Positions 42,819 to 50,656 of a DNA stretch of 64,000 nucleotides are shown piece by piece. The position numbers were made by a program, and so were the translations under genes. Origin of the DNA: Mucilaginibacter sp. KACC 22773. GTDB lineage: Bacteria; Bacteroidota; Bacteroidia; Sphingobacteriales; Sphingobacteriaceae. Location of the stretch: NCBI RefSeq assembly GCF_028736215.1, contig NZ_CP117883.1, forward strand, positions 6,014,001-6,078,000. The letters are read 5' to 3'. The stretch's first letter is position 1; each line of letters begins with the position of its first letter. The notes beneath the pieces are model-generated. The model worked only from the letters and a program-made list of their open reading frames with translations, searched no databases and had not been told where the DNA came from.

Positions 42819-43796
42819 TCATTGACATGCTGTTCCGTCTATCATAATATTCTGTCCATCGATAGTATAACTAGCACCGATTGTTCGAGTCAATACATCC
42901 AACACTTGCTGCAGGGATTCTGTTCCGTCAAACCTTCCATGGATCAGGCATTTTTCCAAATCCGGATTTTTGAACTTTACCTCGACGCTATAACGCCTGC
43001 TCAACCTTTCAGCTACCTGCTTGAAAGGTATGTCATCTAATTGCATATCTGACTTCGTCCAGGTAATCACCTCCTTTGCTTTAACAATTTGAAGGTTCCC
43101 CATTTTGGTAACGTCGCTATAGGTAACTTGCTGGTTGGGCAATAGTACCGCGACAATTTTTTTGTTTTTGTCTGCAACGCTTACTTTTCCACGGGTCACT
43201 GAAACCGTAATGTTCTGCCCCGGAAACGCAACAATATTAAAGGCTGTTCCTAAAACAGTGGTCGTTAGATTACCCGTATGGATGACAAACGGTTGATCTG
43301 TCTTATGCTTGATATCAAAATACGCCTCACCAAACAATGAAAGTTCCCGGACTTTTCCGTTGAAATTATATTGTATTTTGCTTCCGGAATGAAGAACCAC
43401 AATACTTCCGTCTGGTAATTTCACATATTTATTTTCAGAAAATTTAACAGGTGCGCTAACTGATGCCGCTACTAAATTTTTATTTCCGCTGTGGCGTGGT
43501 GCAACTAAAAAATAAATACCGGACAATAGAAAAAAACCAGCAAACACCGCGGCGGCCCCGCGAATAAATCTCTTGTTAAAGTAAAATACCCTGGTCCTTG
43601 TTGATTGAACATGTGCGTTAATCTGTCTAAGCATTCTTGCTTCTACTCTTTTTTCCTCATTGTCGACATCACTCTCCCATACCGCTTCTCTTTCATTTTG
43701 CTGCGAATACCAATCATTCAGTTCTTTCTTCTCCGAATCAGTCGCTTTCCCCGCTAAATACTTTCCGATCAGGTCGGTCAAATGTTGCTCTTCCAT
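42819..43796 (-). CDS. FecR-family anti-sigma factor
   Basis: A 325-aa single-pass inner-membrane protein. The cytoplasmic N-terminus (about 85 residues, LIGKYLAGKATDSEKKEL) binds an ECF sigma factor. A TM helix follows (AAAVFAGFFLLSGIYFLVA, about 85-105). The periplasmic FecR domain shows VKLPDGSIVVLHSGSKIQY and RELSLFGEAYFDIKHKTDQPF in sequence, then VLGTAFNIVAFPG. The C-terminal DUF4974 domain (IPFKQVAERLSRRYSVEVKF) matches the STN-binding part. It should transmit SusC occupancy to a sigma factor. The ECF sigma gene that normally lies upstream is missing here. Confidence 0.94.
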   Translation of the reverse strand: MEEQHLTDLIGKYLAGKATDSEKKELNDWYSQQNEREAVWESDVDNEEKRVEARMLRQINAHVQSTRTRVFYFNKRFIRGAAAVFAGFFLLSGIYFLVAPRHSGNKNLVAASVSAPVKFSENKYVKLPDGSIVVLHSGSKIQYNFNGKVRELSLFGEAYFDIKHKTDQPFVIHTGNLTTTVLGTAFNIVAFPGQNITVSVTRGKVSVADKNKKIVAVLLPNQQVTYSDVTKMGNLQIVKAKEVITWTKSDMQLDDIPFKQVAERLSRRYSVEVKFKNPDLEKCLIHGRFDGTESLQQVLDVLTRTIGASYTIDGQNIMIDGTACQ

Positions 43797-44181
43797 TTTT
43801 ATGGTAATTAAAGTAAGGTAACATAAGGTAGTGGTTTACCCTTAGTGGATAAAAATATATTTTTATAAAGCTGTTAATTTTCTCTTTTAAAAGAGAAAAT
43901 TAACAAAAGCGTCCACGATCATTATCCATGGTTGATTTACACTTTGGTCATCAATGATCATACGGGTCCTTACCTATTAAAAAACGCAAACTACAAAGTT
44001 AGCGTTCGCAGGCATCGTGGTCCTTGCAGGATAAATTGCGTACGTTTGACCCATTTTTAATCTAACGGGTAGCCTGCGCCTCTCATTCCGCTTATCTGAT
44101 CAGAATATAATCATTGGAATAAGCAGTGAGCTGATCGATGGGTGAAATGCAAAGTAGCATTTTGCCAATCCTTTCCCGAAT
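43797..44181. promoter_or_regulatory. fecR upstream region with perfect 32-bp palindrome
   Basis: A 385-bp region with no gene. A perfect, spacer-free palindrome of 32 bp (16+16, GTTAATTTTCTCTTTT and its complement) is at 43873-43904, 77 bp upstream of fecR. A minus-strand -7-type TAACTTTG is at 44001-43994 with no clear -33 TTG; if used, the palindrome would lie in the 5' leader. No trace of the expected ECF sigma gene is seen. Confidence 0.5.
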
Positions 44182-44646
44182 TTAAGCGAAGACAACCGCA
44201 GCGGCGAATAAGGCGAAGCTTAGCAGGGCCAGGATCGTTCGAACCACGTTAAAATATTGCCAGCGGCCGCGCAGTTGTTCCCAGTCTGCCGGTTTATCAT
44301 CATCTGTCCAGGTCACCACCATGTTATTGATGGGTACCTCAATAGCAGTAGTAATTACCAGGGAGGTAATAATGAACAACATGGAAGCTATTATGCCATA
44401 AAAGCTCCAGCCGCTTCTATCCGGATAAAATGAGATCGAGAGGCTCATCAGGACGATGCAAAGCAGCGAGATATTCCGCATGGGAACCTCCAGGTTGGCT
44501 ACGATTGTTCGTGCAATTTTGGCCAGTTCTCCCGCAGTGAATACCTGGTAGGACCTGCTGATCGAGAAATACAAACCCCAGAATACGCCGCAGACCAGGA
44601 ATAGTGTAAATTGGGTGGCAACTAAAAGCAAGTGGATAGGGCTCAT
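44182..44646 (-). CDS. DUF1772-type membrane protein
   Basis: A 154-aa protein with four hydrophobic segments (residues about 5-28, 55-75, 80-105 and 130-153). A family motif precedes the last one: TAIEVPINNMVVTW, then PADWEQLRGRWQYFNVVRT. This E-V-P-I-N and R-x-R-W pattern is that of the DUF1772 (anthrone-oxygenase-like) membrane proteins. Catalytic function in bacteria is not established. It stands alone with gaps of over 200 bp on each side and does not seem part of the SusCD units. Confidence 0.8.
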   Translation of the reverse strand: MSPIHLLLVATQFTLFLVCGVFWGLYFSISRSYQVFTAGELAKIARTIVANLEVPMRNISLLCIVLMSLSISFYPDRSGWSFYGIIASMLFIITSLVITTAIEVPINNMVVTWTDDDKPADWEQLRGRWQYFNVVRTILALLSFALFAAAVVFA

Positions 44647-44851
44647 ATAGTTAAGACGATTGTACGGCGAAAATATTTTAAATAACTGCTAAGGAACGCA
44701 TGTTGCTCCTTCTTTACTGAGATTTCCTGTATTATACGGACGCCCCCACTGAATAAGCCGTTGAAATAATGTGAACGTCAGGGGGCAAGATGCCGTCTGT
44801 TTTTTTTAAGAAATGGCCGGAATGATATAAATAAGCACCGTGCTTACCGTG

Positions 44852-45079
44852 TTAGTTCCTGCTGCCGAATTTCCGTAGCGGCACGAGGGCATTGTTAGGT
44901 GCGGCAGGCATCAGTAATATTATTGTAATACCACGGTGAAGCGCCTGATGCAGGCTATCGATGATTTCCAGCACGTCCATATGCTGGTTTTCAATATAGA
45001 GTGATCTTCCTGCAGCATTGATCGCCGCCACATACTGCGCGCGCTCGCCCGGTATTGTTCGTTGCAGCTGCATGGTCAT
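44852..45079 (-). pseudogene. Phospholipase D-like protein, fragment
   Basis: A 75-codon fragment reading AQYVAAINAAGRSLYIENQH, then ALHRGITIILLMPAAPNN. This is the segment before the second HKD motif region of PLD/cardiolipin-synthase-like proteins (a helix, then S-I-Y-I-E-N-Q, then R-G-V-x-V-x-L-L-x-P). No HxKxxxxD motif is present, and both ends are missing compared with about 400-500 aa for the family. It is a gene remnant. The flanking 205 bp to the left and 179 bp to the right hold no recognisable genes. Confidence 0.6.
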
Positions 45080-45258
45080 CCCTTTCCCCAGCAGCCGTCC
45101 CGTTCAAGGCGTTCACTCGTTTCATTTCAGCGTGACTTGTGAATAATGATAGTCGGCCTTGAATTTAAATTTATTTTGAGATCAACTAAGGGTAACAGCT
45201 AGACTTATGTAACTGGTAATAAAGAAGTAATTCAATAGATCAATTAAATTATGAACAT

Positions 45259-46665
45259 ATGAAAAAAATAATACTTTCCCTGGTCGCCCTTGTGGTTTTA
45301 TCCTGCGTTTCTACATATGGCCAAGATAAAGATACAACCAAATCAGGAATCATTTTGGATGGCCTTCTTAAAATGACCGATACTGTTGCGAGGCAAAAAA
45401 AGATTGAACAGCTATTTAAAACAGGTAATGAAGTGGACGGGGAAGCCTTAGTCCGTTTCTACAATGTCAAAGAAAATAGGGCTATGAGTGATAGCGCATT
45501 TCGTTCAACAGCAAGACGGTTTCCTCTGGGAGATTATGGATTTCAAAGCGCAAGCATGGAAGTGATGGCCGAAAATGACCCGGCAAAACAGCGGGAAAAG
45601 TACCTTGCTATGCGCAAGCGCTTTGCTCATGCGGCCAATAACCGCATGGGATCTGGCTTTGTAGAACTTTCTATTGCGATGAAGAGGATCGCTGATAAGG
45701 ATCTTAAAGGCGCCTTTATTTATATTGACTCGATCCGAACCCCATCACTTTTGGCATCAGCCGCCCGGGGCGTTTATGCCCTGGACCCTGCCAAGGCAGA
45801 AGAGATGTTAAGGGAAATTAAATCATCCTCCAACAATTCCGGGACCGGAGAGCGTAATAACGGAATCGACGCGACCTATGCCCATATTCTCATCAGCAAT
45901 GGCAAAATTGAAGAAGCTGCTCCTTTAATTAAAAAAGTATATGCTGAATCCACAGGTATGCGCAGAAGCGACGAAATCATTGGAGATTATACAACTATTC
46001 TGCGTGCTGAAAACGATTATACCGGTATCATTACAGCACTTGAAGCGGCCATTTTGGAAGGCAAGGGAACACCTGATATGAGAGCACAATTAGCTGTGGC
46101 ATATCAGAAAATGGGCAAGGATACGAATTCTTCTTTTAAAACACTTAATGAAGCCTTGAGTAGACGTATCCGGCAGGAAGTAGCTCCCAGCATGATCAAT
46201 AATCCCACTCCATTTTTTACCGTTCGTGACATAAACGGCAAGACGGTATCGCTGTCTGACTTTAAAGGGAAAATTGTCGTGCTGGATTTCTGGGCAACTT
46301 GGTGTGTGCCCTGCAAAGCTTCATTTCCTGCTATGCAGCAGGTTGTAAACAGGTACAAGAATGATGGGAAGGTGGCTTTTTTGTTTATTCATACTTGGGA
46401 ACATAGTGCTAAAGAGCCTTTGAAGGACGCTTCACAATATCTAAAGTCGAAGAATTATACGTTTGACCTATACATGGATTATTATGATTCAAAAACCAAG
46501 ACTAATCCTGCTGTTAGTGCTTTCAAGATAGAGGGTATTCCCACTAAATATGTGATTGACCGCAACGGTCGAATCAGATTTTTAATCGAAGGATTTAATG
46601 GAGGTGATGAAGCTTCTGCCGAAGAAGTTTCAGCAATGATTGAATTGGCAAAAGGTGACAGTTAA
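45259..46665 (+). CDS. TlpA-family thiol-disulfide protein (WCVPC type)
   Basis: A 468-aa periplasmic protein with a signal peptide (MKKIILSLVALVVLSCVSTYG). The helical N-terminal region spans about residues 30-310 (AYAHILISNGKIEEAAPLIK-like TPR pattern). A thioredoxin domain contains VLDFWATWCVPCKASFP (near 345-361) and cis-Pro in IEGIPTKYVID. The active site is WCVPC rather than the WCGPC of its two paralogues, which can shift redox potential. It is the only plus-strand gene in this part and is not in an operon with SusCD. It converges with an Lrp gene 58 bp downstream. Confidence 0.9.
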   Translation: MKKIILSLVALVVLSCVSTYGQDKDTTKSGIILDGLLKMTDTVARQKKIEQLFKTGNEVDGEALVRFYNVKENRAMSDSAFRSTARRFPLGDYGFQSASMEVMAENDPAKQREKYLAMRKRFAHAANNRMGSGFVELSIAMKRIADKDLKGAFIYIDSIRTPSLLASAARGVYALDPAKAEEMLREIKSSSNNSGTGERNNGIDATYAHILISNGKIEEAAPLIKKVYAESTGMRRSDEIIGDYTTILRAENDYTGIITALEAAILEGKGTPDMRAQLAVAYQKMGKDTNSSFKTLNEALSRRIRQEVAPSMINNPTPFFTVRDINGKTVSLSDFKGKIVVLDFWATWCVPCKASFPAMQQVVNRYKNDGKVAFLFIHTWEHSAKEPLKDASQYLKSKNYTFDLYMDYYDSKTKTNPAVSAFKIEGIPTKYVIDRNGRIRFLIEGFNGGDEASAEEVSAMIELAKGDS

Positions 46666-46723
46666 AATTGCTGTTCAACTTTAAATAATACTGGGGCAAT
46701 TGTGCATATCGTCTATCTTAATA

Positions 46724-47182
46724 CTACAGCGGGTAGGCGGTATCACTTTTAGTTTCCGAAAGTACAAAAAAGCTTTGTACCGTAGTAATATTAGGCAACG
46801 TAGCTAATTTATTGCGATAAAAGTCATGATATGCCTCCATGTTAGCCGTTGCTATCCTGAGCAGGAAATCAAAGGTACCGGTCATTTGAAAACACTCCAT
46901 CACTTCCGGGAATTTCGCTATCTCCGTTTCAAATTGCTTTAAAGTTCCGGCGGCGTGGTCATTTAATAATACCTGGCTAAATGCAATTAAACTTCTATCA
47001 ATCTTAGTTCTGTCAAGAATGGCAACTGTGCGTAATATATACCCATTTTCTGTAAGCCGTCTGACGCGCTCATAAATCGTAGCTATAGATTTGTAAATCT
47101 TTCCTGAAATATCTTTGTTGGTTAGTAGTGCATTCTTTTGCAAAAGTTTTAAAATCTCTCTATCTGTAGGATCTAATTCCAT
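46724..47182 (-). CDS. Lrp/AsnC family transcriptional regulator
   Basis: A 152-aa Lrp/AsnC regulator with HTH (PTDREILKLLQKNALLTNKD, then SIATIYERVRRL) and RAM domain (ECFQMTGTFDFLLRIATANM near 95-115). It is a distant paralogue of the regulator at 11443-11913. Its place beside thiol and amino-acid genes (trxB, cysteine-synthase-like, serine dehydratase) makes an amino-acid-responsive regulator of the locus plausible, but no binding site is evident. It is transcribed alone, and trxB lies 470 bp upstream. Confidence 0.9.
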   Translation of the reverse strand: MELDPTDREILKLLQKNALLTNKDISGKIYKSIATIYERVRRLTENGYILRTVAILDRTKIDRSLIAFSQVLLNDHAAGTLKQFETEIAKFPEVMECFQMTGTFDFLLRIATANMEAYHDFYRNKLATLPNITTVQSFFVLSETKSDTAYPL

Positions 47183-47652
47183 GATGTTTTTTATTCATTT
47201 TGACCTATGCAATAATAAGCAAAATATTTTCCAGGAATCGTGATTTTTTTTTTAATATGGCTATTTTTCCGTAAAATTTATTAAAATTATATAAATAGTT
47301 ATTGAAAAAATTAGCAAAATGGCTTTTTTAATAAAATAACAATGTATTGGGGTATCGGCCTGTAAGGATATTTTCCCGCTTTCCAGAAGAACCGACCGGT
47401 ATTTCGGTGACATCAGGCTACCGTTATACTTGGCTACCGCCACTAATAGATTGCCAACTTACCAGCTTAGATTGCGGACTTTAACAAAGGGGAAAGGAAT
47501 CTGGACAAATAAAATGCCTGGAATGAAGAAGCAGCAACCATCGAAACCAAGGATAAAAATGCAATAGCACCCGATGGAGTAAGGAAAGATTTACTCACAA
47601 ACACTTCGGTGGCTGTATCGAGTAAAGACGGGTGATGGTTTTAACGCACTTT
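47183..47652. other. Gene-poor region with possible remnant
   Basis: A 470-bp region. The half near the Lrp gene is very AT-rich and probably holds its promoter. A plus-strand frame at about 47515-47633 reads AWNEEAATIETKDKNAIAPD, then LLTNTSVAVSSKDG and stop, without a start codon. It may be the tail of a lost gene. No RNA gene or repeat is recognised. Confidence 0.3.
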
Positions 47653-48663
47653 TTAAGTCGCTTCCTCCTCTAAAATAAGGTCTGCCGCCCGGCCGGCCAG
47701 ATATCGTTCGGCGTCAATGGCGGCCATACAACCCGTACCGGCAGCTGTAACCGCCTGGCGATATACGTGATCCTGTGCATCGCCGCAGCAAAATACCCCC
47801 CTAATATTAGTATAGGTGGTACCCGGTTTGGTTTTAATATAACCTGTTTCATCCATATCTAACCAGCCTTTAAATATATGGGTATTGGGTTGGTGACCGA
47901 TAGCAACAAAAAAGCCTGTGACATCCAGTATCGTTTCTTCCTGTACTTTATTGTTCTGCACTTTTACACCGGTAACGTTCAAGCCGTCACCCGTGATTTC
48001 TTTGGTTTCAGTATTGTACAGGATCTCAATGTTAGGCGTATTCAGCACACGTTGCACCATCGCTTTTGAAGCGCGGAACTCATCTCGCCTAACCAACATG
48101 TACACTTTGCGGGCCAGCTTAGCCAGGTAAATCGCTTCCTCAGCAGCGGTATCTCCGGCCCCAACAATGGCTAGATCCTGTCCTCGAAAAAAGAAACCAT
48201 CACAAACCGCACAAGCAGATACGCCAAAGCCGTTATATTTTTGCTCTGACTCTAGCCCCAACCATTTAGCTGATGCACCTGTGGATATAATTACGGTATC
48301 CGCCGTAATGGTTTTGGCTTCATCAACTACCACCACATGCGGCATGCCGGAGAAATCGACAGAGGTAATATAACCCAAACGGATATCAGTGCCTAATCGC
48401 TCAGCTTGTTTGCGGAAATTTTCCATCATTTCGGGACCCTGGATGCCATCGGGATAACCGGGATAGTTTTCTACTTCAGTGGTTTGGGTAAGCTGCCCGC
48501 CAGCTAAGATCCCGGTATACAATACCGGGTTGAGATCAGCTCGTGCAGCATATATTGCAGCCGTATACCCTGCTGGTCCAGAGCCTATTATAAGGCATTT
48601 AACGTGTTCACTACAACTTGATAATTTTATAAGATCGTCAGTCAGCAACGCGTGTCTTTCCAT
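47653..48663 (-). CDS. trxB: Thioredoxin-disulfide reductase
   Basis: A 336-aa FAD/NADPH flavoenzyme that reduces thioredoxin. FAD site: IIGSGPAGYTAA (residues 25-36). The redox-active pair is Cys151 and Cys154 in ACAVCDG. NADPH site: IVGAGDTAAEEA near 172; C-terminal FAD block FCCGDAQDHVYRQAVTAAGTG, in two parts near 300-320. An N-terminal extension of about 18 residues precedes the usual start. It is the last gene of the thiol locus and could supply electrons through thioredoxin to DsbD, encoded 327 bp upstream. The gap contains the conserved hairpin element copy B, which may uncouple the two. Confidence 0.96.
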   Translation of the reverse strand: MERHALLTDDLIKLSSCSEHVKCLIIGSGPAGYTAAIYAARADLNPVLYTGILAGGQLTQTTEVENYPGYPDGIQGPEMMENFRKQAERLGTDIRLGYITSVDFSGMPHVVVVDEAKTITADTVIISTGASAKWLGLESEQKYNGFGVSACAVCDGFFFRGQDLAIVGAGDTAAEEAIYLAKLARKVYMLVRRDEFRASKAMVQRVLNTPNIEILYNTETKEITGDGLNVTGVKVQNNKVQEETILDVTGFFVAIGHQPNTHIFKGWLDMDETGYIKTKPGTTYTNIRGVFCCGDAQDHVYRQAVTAAGTGCMAAIDAERYLAGRAADLILEEEAT

Positions 48664-48818
48664 TTTAATTAATATATTTTTTTCTCTTTTTGTGGTGCTA
48701 ATAATATAAGTGCCCTCAGTGGCTCGGGGGATGAACTCAAAGTCAAATTGTCGATCTTGGATATATCAAAAATGGACATTTGCACTTTTGATTTATTCGA
48801 ATGCGATTTTAAAATCAT

Positions 48819-48897
48819 AAAAAAGCATCCGCTTCTGAGGACGCTTTTATTAAATTAACTATTAACTAACTCTAAAGAACGAATGAAGACTTTTAAT
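48819..48897. repeat. Conserved hairpin element, copy B
   Basis: This is the second copy of the element at 35277-35354: CCGCTTCTGAG at 48829-48839, TAAAGAAC from 48873, and ATGAAGACTTTT near 48883-48894, with the same 44-bp spacing. On the minus strand, AAAAGCGTCC pairs with GGATGCTTTT around TCAGAAGC, and TTTTTT follows. It is therefore terminator-like just after dsbD and upstream of trxB. Confidence 0.6.
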
Positions 48898-48990
48898 TTT
48901 ATACCGCCGCCATTGAAAACAATCCGACCCTGCACTTAAATGTCGATATACGCATATCAGTAAATTTATTTTTCATTTGACGACTGGTCT

Positions 48991-50625
48991 TTATCTTTTA
49001 AAGGCATTTAGCCCGCTTTCTAAATATTGCTGGTAACTGGGTATGTCATACTCTGCGCCCTTTGGATCTACCATTGGTTGCTCGGTACCCGGATCGAGCA
49101 ATACATAAAATGGTTGCGAATTAGCCCCGAATTTTGAAGTTTGTAAATAACTCCATTTATTACCAATGGTCTTTATGCTTCTACCTTCCGGGGTAGTGGT
49201 TTGTTCATCCGCTGACAGGTCAGTTTTGTCATCCACGTAAAGCTGGATGAGGACGTAATCCTGATTGATCAATTTTGAGATCTTGGGATCAGGCCACACA
49301 TTTTCTTCCATTTTCCGGCAGTTAACACAGGCATGACCGGTAAAATCGATCATCACCGGTTTGTGTACCTTTTTCGCATAGGCAAGCCCTTCGGCATAAT
49401 CGAAAAATGGATTAAAGCCTTTGGGTTTATCAAATAACCCTTCGTATTTGTGCGGCCCGTTGTCCGATACAGTATTTACAGCGGCCGCTAATCCGCCAGA
49501 CAGATCAAAATCCTGCGTGGCCTTAGGAGGCAGAAAAGCGCTTACTGACTTTAACGGGGCTCCCCAAAGTCCGGGCACCAGGTACATCGTAAATGATAAT
49601 ACTATTATTGCCAGAAACAGGCGTGGCACCGAAACAAATTTTAATTCACTGTCATGGCTTAACGTTAATTTCCCCAACAGATAAATACCCATTAATGCGA
49701 AAATCACAATCCACAACACCAAGAATATTTCACGGTCAAACCAATGCCAGTGATAGGCAAGGTCGACGTTGGAAAGGAACTTCAGGGAAAGAGCGAGTTC
49801 AAGAAATCCTAAAGTAACTTTAACACTGTTCAGCCAGCCGCCCGATTTCGGCAGCGCATTTAACCAGCTTGGGAACATAGCAAACAAAGCAAAAGGCAGT
49901 GCTAATGCCAGGGCAAAACCAAACATTCCGATAGCCGGGCCTAAAAGGGCGCCCGTCGTTGCTGCCTGCACGAGTAAGGTCCCTATAATCGGGCCTGTAC
50001 AACTAAAGGATACCAGGGCAAGAGTTGCCGCCATGAAAAAGATTCCGGCTAAGCCTTTGCGGTCGGACTCCTGGTCCATTTTATTAACCCATTTGCTGGG
50101 TAAAGTGATTTCAAAGGCCCCCAGAAAGGAAGCGGCAAATGCCACTAATAATAGAAAAAAAGCAAAATTGAATACTCCGTTGGTAGAAAGGCTGTTCAAG
50201 GCATCCGGGCCAAAGCAAACGGTAATAAGCAACCCCAGTACCACGTAGATAACGATAATAGCTACGCCATAAGTTATCGCTTTACTAATCCCCCGGCTTC
50301 TGTCAGCGCCCTTGGTAAAATAACTTACCGTCATAGGTAGCATTGGAAATATACAGGGCATCAACAAGGCTGCAAATCCGCCCAATACGCCCGCGAGGAA
50401 AATGGCTAACAAAGTTTTCTTCTTTTCTTTTTTGTCCGGCGCATTTACAGGTTTTTTTACAGGGTTTTTAACAAGAGAAACCTGCGGCTTTGGCGTATCA
50501 GCCGGAGCCGGAGCGAATACAACGCCCGCTGTAGAGATGGTGTCCTGCGCGCTTGCCGGCATTCCTGAAATAGATAGCCCCGTAAGAATTAGCAGGGTAA
50601 GGAATATTCGTTTGATATAAGACAT
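48991..50625 (-). CDS. dsbD: Thiol:disulfide interchange protein DsbD, membrane and thioredoxin domains only
   Basis: A 544-aa inner-membrane protein. The start is set at ATG 50625 (MSYIKRIFLTLLILTG), 31 bp after the M16 gene; the frame upstream is not protein-like. After the signal segment and a Lys/Pro linker come about eight TM helices with the two electron-carrying Cys sites, LMPCIFPMLPMTVSYF and VSFSCTGPIIGTL. A periplasmic thioredoxin-like domain has FTGHACVNCRKMEENVW (C-V-N-C). It moves electrons from cytoplasmic thioredoxin to the periplasm. The N-terminal alpha domain of full DsbD is absent and is encoded separately at 53560-54009 and 35662-36108. Confidence 0.93.
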   Translation of the reverse strand: MSYIKRIFLTLLILTGLSISGMPASAQDTISTAGVVFAPAPADTPKPQVSLVKNPVKKPVNAPDKKEKKKTLLAIFLAGVLGGFAALLMPCIFPMLPMTVSYFTKGADRSRGISKAITYGVAIIVIYVVLGLLITVCFGPDALNSLSTNGVFNFAFFLLLVAFAASFLGAFEITLPSKWVNKMDQESDRKGLAGIFFMAATLALVSFSCTGPIIGTLLVQAATTGALLGPAIGMFGFALALALPFALFAMFPSWLNALPKSGGWLNSVKVTLGFLELALSLKFLSNVDLAYHWHWFDREIFLVLWIVIFALMGIYLLGKLTLSHDSELKFVSVPRLFLAIIVLSFTMYLVPGLWGAPLKSVSAFLPPKATQDFDLSGGLAAAVNTVSDNGPHKYEGLFDKPKGFNPFFDYAEGLAYAKKVHKPVMIDFTGHACVNCRKMEENVWPDPKISKLINQDYVLIQLYVDDKTDLSADEQTTTPEGRSIKTIGNKWSYLQTSKFGANSQPFYVLLDPGTEQPMVDPKGAEYDIPSYQQYLESGLNAFKR

Positions 50626-50656
50626 TATTAGATTTGCTGTCAGTGAGTGATTACCG

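Noticed and set aside
44852..45079. Intact small phospholipase
   Set aside because: No HxKxxxxD catalytic motif and only a small part of the family length.
48991..50625. Cytochrome c maturation cluster
   Set aside because: DsbD-like and TlpA proteins also serve cytochrome c biogenesis, but no CcsA/CcsB, CcmF or CxxCH cytochrome gene is present.
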